35,976 bases of DNA from Anaerolineae bacterium. Its GTDB lineage: Bacteria; Chloroflexota; Anaerolineae; Aggregatilineales; J027. The DNA lies in assembly GCA_012031655.1 (NCBI GenBank), contig JAAUUD010000003.1:1-35976 (forward strand), read 5' to 3'. The translations under genes and the position numbers were made by a program. This document shows, in pieces, positions 8,982 through 18,441 of the stretch; within the stretch, counting starts at the first letter, position 1, and every line of letters starts with the position of its first letter. The notes under the pieces are model-generated. The model ran no database searches. It was given only the letters and a program-made list of their open reading frames with translations, and was not told where the DNA came from.

Positions 8982-9005
8982 AAAAAACCAGCCGTTAAGC
9001 TGGTT
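8982..9005 (-). terminator. Intrinsic terminator of the tRNA-Arg gene
   Basis: On the minus strand AACCAGC and GCTGGTT form a 7-bp stem around a six-base loop and run directly into six T residues (the A-run at 8982-8987). It sits nine bases after the tRNA 3' end. Confidence 0.8.
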
Positions 9006-9014
9006 GTGGAAGGC

Positions 9015-9086
9015 GTACCTGCAGGGATTCGAACCCCGGACCCCTTGTTCCGTAGACAAGTGCTCTATCCACTGAGCTACAGGTAC
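9015..9086 (-). tRNA. tRNA-Arg (anticodon ACG, read as ICG)
   Basis: A full cloverleaf is readable on the minus strand. The 7-bp acceptor stem is GTACCTG/CAGGTAC, the D arm GCTC/GAGC, the anticodon stem CTTGT/ACAAG with loop CTACGGA, and the T loop TTCGAAT. The anticodon at positions 34-36 is ACG, which after A34 deamination reads CGU, CGC and CGA. The 3' CCA is not encoded; the bases after the acceptor stem read GCCT. It is a solitary tRNA with its own terminator. Confidence 0.93.
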
Positions 9087-9223
9087 ATGAGCGTGCTTAA
9101 CAGTCTAGCAAACCTTGCGGGCCTGTCAAGATGAAATCTCCGCGTACGAGGCAGTCGCTTGCTAAAACCGGGCAGAGTGCGTAAACTCAGCAGGCAGAAA
9201 GCGCATCAAGGGAAGCGGCTCGC

Positions 9224-10361
9224 ATGGAAAAACGAACGGTTTGGAACCTGCCCACTGTCCTTTATCAGTCCCTGGCTAGCTATGAGGAATCCCGCCCGGT
9301 CGCGCTCATTACCGCGTTGGACCGCTGGGCACGGGTGCAGGATCAACTGAACCTGCCGATTGTGGTTCAGGCAGAGCCAGAACGGACTGACTATGCCTTT
9401 TTGCAATATCTGGCGCAGCATGTTCCCTCCACGGTCGAGGTCATCTATGCGGTCGGGGGGGCGCCGCAGGTGATGGCGGGTAAAGTGGTGGCGTATGAAA
9501 AACGACCTCCCCTTGATCATCATCCCAACAGAGCTGGACTCGGACCAGATTTTTGAGCCGCACGTCGAGACCATGACCGAAGGCATTTTAAATGACGTGG
9601 AATTGGGCGCCGCGCAACGGGTTGTGGTTGACCTGGAGGTAATCGCGGCGGCGGACCTGCATCAGCGTGCCGGGATGGTGGCTGATATGCTGGCCATCGT
9701 GACGGGCCTGCTGGACTGGCGCTATGCAGTCAAGATGGAAAAGAATGCGCTGGCCCATCCCTTTATGCCCTGGGCGGCGGGTGTGGCAGCCGGGATTGCT
9801 TCGCAAACCTTGAAGATTGCGCCGCAAATTGGCGAAGGAGACCCGGAAGCTCTGCGTACCCTGCTCGACCTGACGGCGCTGTCTGTGCAACTGGCCAACC
9901 AACTGGGCCACGACCGCCACCAGGAAGGCACCGAACACTACCTGGCCTTTGCGCTGGAAAACCAGGGCGTGCATTATGCCTCGCATGCCGAATGCCTGGC
10001 GCCGGGCATTTTGCTCACTTCGGCCCTGCATGGCCAGGACCCCGCAGCCCTGCGCGAGGCGCTCCTGAAGGCTGGGGTACGCCTGGATGTGTTGCGCCCG
10101 GTGGATTTGCAGCAGGCGCTTAATAACCTGCCAAACTTCGTGGAGACGAATGGCCTGCCGCACGGCATCGCCCATGACATTGACCCCTATAGCGACATGG
10201 TCAAGAACGCGTTGGCCACCGCACAATTGAGCCTGGAAACAGGCGGTTGGGCCGTGGCGCAACCCACAGCCCCGGCTGCGGCTGGCGCCACCAGCAGTGT
10301 GCCCTCCCCAGAGGATACCGAACCCGGCCCACCCCCCGCAGAAGAAAGCAACCCGGCCTGA
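9224..10361 (+). CDS. Glycerol-1-phosphate dehydrogenase/iron-alcohol-dehydrogenase-like protein, frame broken at 9509-9512
   Basis: Member of the dehydroquinate synthase/iron-containing alcohol dehydrogenase superfamily, nearest by eye to sn-glycerol-1-phosphate dehydrogenases (AraM/EgsA). The N-terminal half has [15 protein letters not shown] in place of the usual GGG-x-x-D-x-x-K nucleotide loop, and PTELDSD in place of PTxxSxD. The C-terminal helical half has [14 protein letters not shown] and [15 protein letters not shown], which match the metal-ligand His regions. The frame from 9224 fails at a run of four C (9509-9512). Removing one C joins it to [15 protein letters not shown] and the rest, about 379 residues. 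The last 40 residues are Ala/Pro-rich. AAGGGAAG precedes the ATG. It overlaps rnhB as TGATG. The weakened cofactor loop makes activity uncertain. Confidence 0.72.
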
Positions 10362-11002
10362 TGCGCATTTGCGGCATGGATGAAGCCGGGCGCGGTCCGG
10401 TGGCGGGGCCGCTTGTGGCGGCGGCGGTGGTGGTGGATGAGGCCAGCCCAGAACTCGATGCCCGCGATGGCAAGACCATTGCAGCCAAAAAGCGCTTGGT
10501 CTGGGCGGAACGCCTGCGCGGCGAAGTGGACCAGGTTGAATATGCCCTGATCAGCGTGGAGGAGATCAACGAGCACGGCCTGGGTTGGGCGAACAAAGAG
10601 GTTTTTCGTCGCCTGATCGAGAAGATCGACGCTGATCAATACATTGTGGATGGCAACCTTAAGTTTGGCGACATGCTTGGGGAAAAAGGTGCGCGGGTGC
10701 AGTGTGTCGTGCGTGCCGACCAGCACATAAAAGTGGTTTCTGCCGCTTCGATCCTCGCCAAGACCCATCGCGATCAGCTCATGCTGGCCTTGCACGAACA
10801 ATACCCGGATTATGCCTGGCAACAGAACAAGGGCTACCCCACCCGCGCCCATATTCAAGCCCTCAATCGCCTGGGGCCAACCCCCTATCATCGCGACAAA
10901 GCCTACAGCACCGTAAAAAAAAATCTTGACGCGGGCGCTCCCCCTATTACCAACCCCTCGAACCTGCCGCGCCAGATGCGCCTGCCGATTGAGCTGGGCT
11001 AG
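10361..11002 (+). CDS. rnhB: Ribonuclease HII
   Basis: Endonuclease that removes ribonucleotides misincorporated in DNA and cleaves RNA in RNA-DNA hybrids. The 213-residue protein begins [17 protein letters not shown], carrying the first catalytic Asp-Glu. Further catalytic-region motifs are YIVDGNLKF near residue 90 and [10 protein letters not shown] near residue 130, the latter holding the last catalytic Asp. [21 protein letters not shown] is the usual C-terminal signature. The frame is open further upstream, but ATG at 10361 matches family starts and overlaps the previous stop as TGATG. An eight-to-nine A run near 10915-10922 lies in codons for Lys-Lys-Asn. Its stop overlaps that of the convergent rluD. 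Confidence 0.95.
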   Translation: MRICGMDEAGRGPVAGPLVAAAVVVDEASPELDARDGKTIAAKKRLVWAERLRGEVDQVEYALISVEEINEHGLGWANKEVFRRLIEKIDADQYIVDGNLKFGDMLGEKGARVQCVVRADQHIKVVSAASILAKTHRDQLMLALHEQYPDYAWQQNKGYPTRAHIQALNRLGPTPYHRDKAYSTVKKNLDAGAPPITNPSNLPRQMRLPIELG

Positions 11003-11931
11003 CTGCCCTGGCGCAGGTTGTCCAGGGTATGTTGCAGATCCGGCGGGAGCGCGCTTCGATCGCCAAGGGTGTGTTGGTGGCGGGATGTGAGAAGCGCAGT
11101 TGTTGCGCGTGCAAAAAAACCGCTTGAGCTTGAGCGAGGGCTTGCGCCGTCCGTAGACCGTGTCGCCCACCACCGGATGACCGATCAGGGCCAGGTGTAC
11201 CCGAATCTGATGGGTGCGCCCTGTTTCCGGGCGAACTTCCAGCAAGCTATGGTTGGGGAAGGTTCCAGGGTGCGGAACACAGAGACTGCCGAGCGCCCAT
11301 CGCGGGTGGCGGCCATCTTTTTGCGCTGCCGGGGGTCGCGGCCCATCGGGGCGTCAATCCTGCCTGTTTCAGAAGGGGGTGCGCCTTCCACCAGCGCCAG
11401 GTAGACCTTCTCCACGCTCCGCGCCTGGAATTGCGCCATTAGCGCAGCCTGACTGGTTGCGTTGAGCGCCACCAGGATGACCCCAGAGGTGTCTTTATCC
11501 AGCCGATGCACGATCCCGGCGCGTTCTGGCTCGCCTACGCTGGCCACCTGGGGATAGCGGGCCAGAAGGGCGTTCACCAGGGTGCCGCTGATGTTGCCAT
11601 CGCCAGGGTGCACCACCATGCCCGCTGCTTTGTTGATCACCACCAGGTGCTCATCTTCGTAGAGCACCTCCAGCGGGAGCGCTTCGGGCAGCACTTCGCC
11701 AGCCGTGGGCATGGCTTCGGGCAGGCGTGCGCGCACGCGCGACCCTGCTTCCAACCGGGTAGAGGGTTTGGCGGGCTGATCATCAACCGAAGCAGCGCCC
11801 GCACGGATGAGCTGCTGCACCTGCGCCCGCGAGCACTGTGGCAGCACTTCCGCCAGGAACTTATCCAGCCGTTCCCCGGCAGCATCCTCCTCAATCAGAA
11901 AGTCATGGTCCATCAGGGGTGGTGTTTCCAT
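10999..11931 (-). CDS. rluD: Ribosomal large subunit pseudouridine synthase D family, three frame breaks
   Basis: RluA/RluD-type pseudouridine synthase acting on 23S rRNA. An S4 domain (about 10-75: [22 protein letters not shown]) precedes the catalytic domain with VVHPGDGN and the catalytic [13 protein letters not shown] near residue 130. The frame from 11931 fails at about 11255-11258 (four G on the plus strand). One base later the reading becomes [19 protein letters not shown], the expected continuation. A second break is the seven-A run at 11113-11119, where one more base gives [14 protein letters not shown] third near 11049-11054 restores [15 protein letters not shown] and a stop at 10999. 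Each repair needs one added base and gives the canonical end, so three assembly indels are likelier than decay. A pseudogene remains possible. Confidence 0.85.
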
Positions 11932-11937
11932 AGATCC

Positions 11938-11943
11938 ATCATA
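11938..11943 (-). promoter_or_regulatory. Candidate -10 box giving a leaderless rluD transcript
   Basis: TATGAT on the minus strand ends six bases before the ATG at 11931, placing the start of transcription on or beside the start codon. No ribosome binding site is seen. The -35 box is not clear. Confidence 0.4.
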
Positions 11944-12062
11944 GCGGAAAAACTACCCACCTAGCTAGTTGCACTTCCCCGGCAGGCTGCTTTAATGAAA
12001 AAGGTTGTTGCGATGGATGCTGATTACTTCAATTCGTTGAGCTGTTTAAGGAGATTGCCTGC

Positions 12063-12494
12063 GTGCAACCGACCAATCTGTACACCTTGCCACTGAGCCG
12101 CCCTGTTGACCCCTATGAACTGACCGCCGCGCTGGTTAACATCGCCCTGGTAGACCCGGCTGTGATCCTGGCTACAGAAGACCCACAGCGCGCTGCCTTG
12201 CCCACGCCAGGAACGCGGGTGGTGGGGTTTCTTTACCCCGGGTCGGGCGAATACCCTCAACTGCTGGACCTGATCTGGCTGAGCGCAGCACAAGCGTATG
12301 ACGGCGCTGGCGAACGTGCCTGGGCCGAAGCCCTTTGCACTGAGCTGGAGTGTTATGCGCTGGTGGCTGCTGATGACGCCCCGGATGACCCTTTCCAATA
12401 CCTGGAAATTGCCCCCGATGGGAGCACAAGCCGCGTGGCGCTGGACCCGCAAGCCGTTGATAACGGAGAAATCCTGATCGCCACGCGGTTTTAG
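12063..12494 (+). CDS. Unknown 143-residue acidic protein
   Basis: I do not recognise this protein. It starts with GTG at 12063, supported by AAGGAG at 12048-12053 nine bases upstream. It is soluble and acidic, with repeated short hydrophobic stretches (TAALVNIALVDPAVILA, RVVGFLYPGSGEYPQLLDLIWL, CTELECYALVAADD) suggesting an alpha/beta fold. There is no signal peptide or metal motif. It is monocistronic as far as can be seen: rluD is divergent upstream and the M20 peptidase gene is convergent six bases downstream. Confidence 0.7.
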   Translation: MQPTNLYTLPLSRPVDPYELTAALVNIALVDPAVILATEDPQRAALPTPGTRVVGFLYPGSGEYPQLLDLIWLSAAQAYDGAGERAWAEALCTELECYALVAADDAPDDPFQYLEIAPDGSTSRVALDPQAVDNGEILIATRF

Positions 12495-12500
12495 GACGGG

Positions 12501-13650
12501 CTAAAATTCCTGCCAATCGCGCATGAGGGCTGCCACCAGCGCCGTGCGGCGTGTCAGGCTGCGGATCAGGATATGCTCGTGTTGGGCGTGCATCCCAGCA
12601 CCATGGGCGCCCAGGCCATCCAACACGGGCATCCCCGTCGCGGCAATGAAGTTGCCATCGCTAGCCCCACCAGCACTGTCTTCGTAGAGCGTCATGCCAA
12701 TGCCTTCTGCGATGCGCCGCGCCTGGGCCACGGTGGCTTCCATGCGGGCGTTGCGCTCCATCGGTGGGCGATTGATGCTGCCTGTAATTTCCAGAGTGCT
12801 GCCTGGTAGCATGGGTTCTAAACTGCGGATGGCTGCGTCAACGCGGTCGGCTTCGCTCTGGTAGAAGAAGCGCACATCGACTTCGCAGCGGGCTTCGGCG
12901 GGGATGACGTTGCTGGCGGTGCCTCCCTGGACCTGGGTCACGCTGACTGAAGTGCCTGGCGCAGGGCGTTCAAGCTATGTAGCGCGATTGTCTGGTGGGC
13001 CAGTTCCACCACGGCATTCACCCCTTCTTCTGGCGCGGCCCCCGCGTGGGAGGCCTTCCCCCGGGCGGTGATAGTGTAGTTGCCGATGCCCTTGCGCCAG
13101 GTCTTAAGCCCTTCGTTATCCTGGGCGGCGGGTTCCATCACCAGGGTCAGGGCGCATTCAGCGGCAGTCTCCAGGATGATCTGGCGGCTGTGATGGCTGC
13201 CGGTTTCCTCATCGGTCGTCACCATCATGTAGATGGGGCGTTGTGGCATCTGGCCCAGCACTTGCAAGGCGCGGATGGCTTCGATAGCAATCACAATGCC
13301 CGCTTTCATGTCCAGCGCGCCTGGCCCATAAAAGCGGTCTTCATCCTGGCGGATAGGTACCTGATCTGGAAGCGTGCCGACTGGCCAGACGGTATCCATG
13401 TGGCAGAGCAGCAGGATGGGGCGCCCTGGGGCATTGGGGCTCCAGATGCCCATCAAGATGTCGCCCACGGTGGCAGCAGGTAGCGCCGGAGGTTTGCGCG
13501 GCGGTCTGACATCTGCGCCTGCACAAAGCGCCCCAGGGCATCAACCCGGGGTTTGTCATGCGAGGGCGATTCAAACTCAACCAGCTTTCGCAAGAGGTCC
13601 AGCATGGGCGGCGTACGGTCATCAAAGTAAGTGTTCCAGTCCTTAAACAT
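12501..13650 (-). CDS. M20 family zinc peptidase (carboxypeptidase G2-like), two frame breaks
   Basis: Metal-dependent amidohydrolase/peptidase of the M20 family, likely cleaving a C-terminal amino acid or N-acyl amino acid. The start is ATG at 13650 (MFKDWNTYFDD) with AAAGGA just upstream. Zinc and catalytic motifs appear in order: LLCHMDTVWPVG, then GPGALDMKAGI with the bridging Asp, then TTDEETGS with the catalytic Glu pair, then ASHAGAAPEEG in the lid domain, and late His residues in AHGAGMHAQHEHI. The frame breaks near 13478-13490 (before PAATVGDILMG) and near 12954-12960 (before GTSVSVTQVQGG). One added base at each restores a protein of about 383 residues, normal for the family. The substrate is unknown. 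Confidence 0.84.
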
Positions 13651-13745
13651 ACGTCCTTTGCCTCTGTGGGGGGCCCTGAGGGTCCCGATTGTTGCCAAGC
13701 ATAGCCTGAATTCCCGCTTGCGCCCATTTCGGGTGTTCATTACGC

Positions 13746-13773
13746 TACAATAGTCTAGGGGAGTCACTCCCCT
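13746..13773 (+). promoter_or_regulatory. Candidate promoter and operator palindrome of the SUV3-like helicase gene
   Basis: TACAAT at 13746-13751 is a plausible -10 box. Starting five bases later is a 17-bp palindrome: AGGGGAGT at 13757-13764, a central C, and ACTCCCCT at 13766-13773. The predicted transcription start falls on its first bases, so it could be a repressor operator or a 5' hairpin of the mRNA. The ATG of the helicase is at 13805. Confidence 0.45.
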
Positions 13774-13804
13774 GGATGTATGCTGTCTGAAATATTGAGG
13801 GTGT

Positions 13805-16404
13805 ATGGGAAAGAAGAAAAACAAGCCGATCCTGGGGCGCGATGACCTGGTGATGTTGGTCAAGGCCTCTCCTGCAGGCGTGTTGCGGCGGTATGAACTG
13901 TACGCGCTCTGGCGGATGGTCAACGAATCAATTCAGGAAGCGCGCGGCCTGGGGTTGGTAGCCACAATCAATGACCTAGTCTATGATCCAGATCGGTTGG
14001 AGCGCCCAGCAGCCGAAGCCGTGGCCGAAAACGGCGCTGGGACGGGCCTGCCCAGCTTTGCGCGCTGGGTTCACGAGTTGCTGAGCGCAGCGCAGGCGCC
14101 GGCTGTGCCGCTGGAAGACCTCAAAAAACAAATTGGAGATTACTTTAGCCCGCGCCTGATGGACCCGGTCGAGGTCGCAGAATTGGGTATCGAAAGCCTG
14201 ACCCTGCGCCTCTTTGAACCTTTCATGTGTGGTTCTATCTGCGTACCGAGTCTGGCGAAGCCGTCTATGACTATGCTCTGGCGGAGGCCGAACGCCTCCA
14301 CGAAGCCGCCTGGCAGGCAGTCGCGGAGTGGGCTGGGCCAGAGTTGCGCGAGGGCGCGCGCCTGACCGGCCAGGAACCGCCCAAAACGCAAGCCCTGGCG
14401 CGGCTCTACTCGCGTCACCAGCTAGAAAACGCGCTGGCTTTGCCGCTACGCGTGCTGCGGTTGCTGCTCCAGCAAGAAAAGATGGAGCACCGCCTTTGCC
14501 CGGATGGAGTGGTGCGTTTTCGGGCGCAAGACGTGCACCAGTTACGCGATAATCCCGCTCGTTTGCAGGATGTCGAGGATGAGTTCGAACTGACTTCGCA
14601 CCAGTTGCGCTTGCTGACAGACCTGAAGCTGAACTACCTGCGGACGCACCTCCATAACGCCGGGGTTAAGCCGACCGGCTCTCGCGGGCAGGGGCATAAC
14701 GAAACCCTGTGGTATCGCTGGGGCGATGTGCGCCAGGTTTTCTGGCCAGATGGCGACCATCCCAACATCGCGGATATTGAGCTTATCGAAGAAACGGGTG
14801 GTTCTGGGCGGGCCTGGTGGAGCGACCAACTAACGGCCCTGCACGATGAAATTGAGGACAAAAAGCGCAAGCGGCGCGATGCCCGCGACCGCCGCCGCCA
14901 GGAGATGCGCGAGCAACGTGCTCAACTCCGCGCCCAGATGATCGATAACTTCCCTAGCTGGCTGCGCGACCCTGAATTTGAGCAAACCGCGTTCATCCAC
15001 GTAGGGCCAACCAACTCTGGCAAAACGCACGATGCCCTGGTGGAGCTATCCAAAACGGAGAGCGGTTGGTACCTGGCGCCCTTGCGCTTGCTGGCACGCG
15101 AGGTCTTCGAGAAGCTGAACCGGATGGGCGTCTATTGCTCCCTGTTAACAGGTGAAGAGCGCATCGACGTCCCCGGCGCAACCTTCACCGCCGCCACCGT
15201 AGAGATGTTCAACCCCCTGCATAGCGGGGATTGCGTGGTGGTGGACGAAGCGCACCTGGTGGGCGATGATCAACGCGGTTGGGCCTGGACGCAAGCCCTC
15301 GTCCGCGCCGAGGCGCCCCAATTGCGCGTGATTACGGCCCCGCATGGCCTGAACCTGCTCACCCGTATCTTTGAAAATACGGGCGTCGAAACCCAGGTGC
15401 TCCATCATCAGCGGATGGTGCCGCTGGAGGTTGCCGACCGCCCCTGGGACCTCTCCCATCTGCCCCCTCGCACGATCCTGGTGGCCTTCACCCGGCGCGA
15501 TGTGCTGCGCCTGAAGTACGAACTGCAACAGATGGGCCGTAGCGTGGCGGTGGTCTATGGCGCGTTGCCGCCAGAAGTTCGCCTGAAGCAAGCCGAGCGC
15601 TTTGCACGGGGCGAGGTCGAAATCTGCGTGGCCACCGATGCGGTTGGCATGGGGCTCAACCTCCCGGCAGATAATGTGGTGTTTTCTACGCTGCGCAAGT
15701 TCGATGGCAAGCAACGCCGCCGCCTGGAGGCGTCTGAGCTTCAGCAGATTGCAGGCCGAGCCGGGCGTTTTGGCATGTCGGAGCGCGGCCTGGTGAACGG
15801 CATCAACAAGGGAATCCTGGATGAAGTCCGCAAGTTGATGAACCAGCCCATCCCGGATGTTGGTGCGGCTCGCCTGGCGCCGCGCACAGATGAAATCGAG
15901 CTGCTGGAAGGCGATCTGGTGGAGCGGCTCATCACCTGGCAGAAGCTCAACGCCATCCCTGACGACCTGCGCGGGATTGTTACCTCCACTGAAATGGATG
16001 ACCGCATTGAGTTGGCGCGCTTCTTGAGCTACGAGGACCTTTTTAAGCTGGGCGTGGATCGTGCGCTGACGCTGGTCAATGCGCCCGTTCGCAGCGAAAG
16101 CCAGGAATACTGGGTGGAGTGCGCCACCGCCATCCTGGAAGATACCGAACTGCCCCAGCCGCCACCCTCGCTAACGCGCATCAGCGAAGGGGCCAGCCTC
16201 AAACGGGCCGAAGCGGTGATCGCCTGCATTGACATTTACCTGTGGCTGGCCTATCGCCAACCCTTCCAACATCTGGTGCAGGATGTACAACCGATTATGC
16301 TGCAACGCGAAGCGCTCATCCGCGAAATGGATCTGGCGCTCATGAAGAAGTTCGACCCGAACGCCTCGCGCGGGCGTAGCGGCACCTGGAACGAGTACTT
16401 CTAG
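13805..16404 (+). CDS. SUV3-like DExH RNA helicase with a long N-terminal extension, frame broken at about 14227
   Basis: Superfamily 2 helicase whose motifs match SUV3, the RNA helicase of the mitochondrial degradosome. Motif I is HVGPTNSGKTHDA near residue 400, then APLRLLAREVFEKLNRMGV and LLTGEER. TVEM precedes motif II, VVDEAHLVGDDQRGWAW (DEAH where eukaryotic SUV3 has DEIQ). The second domain has VVYGALPPEVRLKQAERF, CVATDAVGMGLNLP and QIAGRAGRFG near residue 647. The region before motif I (about 390 residues) is mostly helical and charged, with a basic coiled-coil-like stretch just ahead of the core. The frame from 13805 fails near 14225-14229; one added base joins FEPFM to WFYLRTESGEAV. 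The repaired length is about 866 residues. RNA unwinding linked to degradation is inferred from the family. Confidence 0.85.
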
Positions 16405-16473
16405 GCCAAGTCAGACTCGCTTTTTTGTTCTAGTGCTGGTAGACTTGAAGTAAGCAAGTGTCAGGGGGTTCCA

Positions 16474-18019
16474 TTGGCAAACCAGGCGCTCTATCTCAAG
16501 TGGCGGCCTCAGGCCTTCGATGAGATGATTGGGCAAGAGCACATCGTGCAAACCCTGCGCAATGCCCTGCGACAGGAGCGTATTCGCCATGCATATCTGT
16601 TCAGCGGGCCGCGTGGCACGGGCAAAACCTCCTCGGCGCGTTTGCTGGCCAAGGCCGTCAATTGCCTGGAGCCCAACCCGAACCGCCGCCCCTGTAACGC
16701 CTGCCACACCTGCCAGATGGTCAACGAAGGGCGTTTTCTGGACCTCATCGAAATTGACGCGGCCTCGCACACCGGGGTTGATGATGTGCGCGACCTGCGC
16801 GAGAAGATCGCGTTTGCGCCCACAGAGGGCCGCTACAAGGTCTACATTATTGACGAAGTGCATCGTTTTTCGGCGGCTGCCTTCGATGCCCTGCTAAAAA
16901 CCCTGGAAGAACCCCCTGCCCATGCGATTTTCGTCCTGGCCACCACCGAAATAGATAAAGTGCCCGCCACGATCAAGAGCCGCTGTTTGCTCTTTGAATT
17001 TCGGCGTGTTTCGCTACGCCAGGTGATGGAACGCCTACAAATGATCTGCGATGATGAGTCGATCTCCATCGAACCGGCGGCGCTGGAACTCATCGCACGG
17101 CAGGGGACCGGCAGCGTGCGCGATAGCATCAGCTTGCTGGATCAGGTCATTGCTGATCCCGAACAGCATATTTCCCTGGAACTTGCCCAGCGGATGTTGG
17201 GGGCGGTGGGCAGCCAGGCCGTCATCCATCTGGCGCAGGCGATTTTCGAGCGCGATGCCCCCCTGGGCCTGGACATCCTGAACGAAGCGCTGGATATGGG
17301 CGCTGACCCACGCCAATTCGCGCAACAGGTGGTCGAGCACCTGCGGAATGTGTTGCTGGTGCAGATCGGCGGACGGGCGGTGGTGGATGCCTCCGACGAA
17401 ATGCGCGATATCCTGGCGGACCAGGCCGTGCTGGCGGAACGTGCGCTGTTGATGCGTGCTGTCCGTGCCTTTAATGGCGCGGTAGCGGAACTGCGCGGCG
17501 GTTGGCAACCCCAGTTGCCGCTTGAGCTGGCCTTGCTAGAAAGCGTTGATACGCCCGTGGTTGCCCCTGTTCAGGACCCAGCCCGGTTCGGCGTGCCGAA
17601 ACACCTCGCCCGCAGCCGCAAGAACGCTGTGCCCGCCCCACTGCCGCTGCCTGCTGTGGCTCCGCCGCAAGGCGCACCGGGCGTCGCTGCGGATTTGCCC
17701 GTGCTCGCCCAGTGGGATGAGGTCGTCAATTACATTAAAAGCGCCCTGCGCTCCGCTTCGATTTCTGGCCTGATCGACCATGCCCAGCCACAACGCTTTC
17801 AGCAGGGCGTGCTTTACCTGAGCGCCGAAAACGACTTCTTCCGGACGCGGTTGGAAAAAGCCCGGGAGGATCTCCTGGCGGCGCTGCTGGCCGTCTTTGG
17901 CCAGCCTGTGCAGGTCAAAATCGAGATAGGTAGCGTGGGGCAGCGCCCTAACCGCCCAGGGGGATGATTTGCTTGATGAAGCGATGAGCCTGGGAGCAGA
18001 AATCACTGAGTTGGATTGA
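16474..18019 (+). CDS. dnaX: DNA polymerase III subunit gamma/tau, frame broken at the G-run 17959-17963
   Basis: Clamp-loader ATPase of the replicative polymerase. It starts with TTG at 16474 (ANQALYLKWRPQAFDEM), five bases after AGGGGG. Walker A is FSGPRGTGKTSSARLL near residue 43, four zinc-binding Cys lie at about 65-82 (CLEPN...CNACHTC), and Walker B is VYIIDEVHRFS near residue 124, followed by ATTEIDKVPATIKSRC. The frame ends at 17967 just after five G. With four G it continues DDLLDEAMSLGAEITELD to a stop at 18017-18019, which matches the usual DnaX C-terminal ending. This is most likely a base-calling error. Because dnaX is the classic gene with programmed or transcriptional slippage, a real shift cannot be excluded from sequence alone. 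ybaB follows. Confidence 0.93.
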
Positions 18020-18042
18020 GGAAGAGGAAGGATTACGCAACT

Positions 18043-18441
18043 ATGGTCAAGAAGATGAAGCCGAAGGGCACCTCTCGGAAGCCAGCTGGCGGGGGCGGCA
18101 TGGGCAACCCCAACGCGATGATGGCCCAGCTCCAAAAAATGCAGGACGACATGGCCGAAGCCCAGAAGCAGCTCGAAACCGAAACGCTGGAAGTGAGCGT
18201 GGGCGGCGGCGCGATTAGTGTGGTCGTAACAGGCCACCAGCGTATACAGTCCATTCAGATCAATAAAGAAGCAATTGATCTGGAAGACGAAGAATGGCTG
18301 GAAGACCTCCAGGACCTGTTGGTAGCAGCCTTTAACCAGGCTATTGAGCAGTCGCAGGCCATGGCCACCGAGCGGATGGAAGCCATCACCGGTGGTTTGG
18401 GCGGAGGTCTACCCGGTGGGCTAGGTGGGTTGCTCGGCTAA
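18043..18441 (+). CDS. ybaB: YbaB/EbfC family nucleoid-associated protein
   Basis: Small DNA-binding dimer that usually sits between dnaX and recR, as here. The ATG at 18043 (MVKKMKPKG) is preceded by AGGAAGG about 11 bases upstream. The core GNPNAMMAQLQKMQDDMAEAQ forms the long N-terminal helix. It is followed by the beta-sheet stretch VSVGGGAISVVVTGHQRIQSIQI and the second helix LVAAFNQAIEQSQAMATERM. The 132-residue protein ends in a Gly/Leu-rich tail. The basic, Gly-rich first 20 residues are longer than in E. coli EbfC. Its TAA overlaps the ATG of the next gene. Confidence 0.92.
   Translation: MVKKMKPKGTSRKPAGGGGMGNPNAMMAQLQKMQDDMAEAQKQLETETLEVSVGGGAISVVVTGHQRIQSIQINKEAIDLEDEEWLEDLQDLLVAAFNQAIEQSQAMATERMEAITGGLGGGLPGGLGGLLG

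Noticed and set aside
10187-11245. Long minus-strand open frame of about 350 codons across rnhB and the G1P dehydrogenase-like gene
   Set aside because: Only its first 40 codons are real, being the repaired middle of rluD. The rest is antisense to rnhB and has no protein-like pattern.
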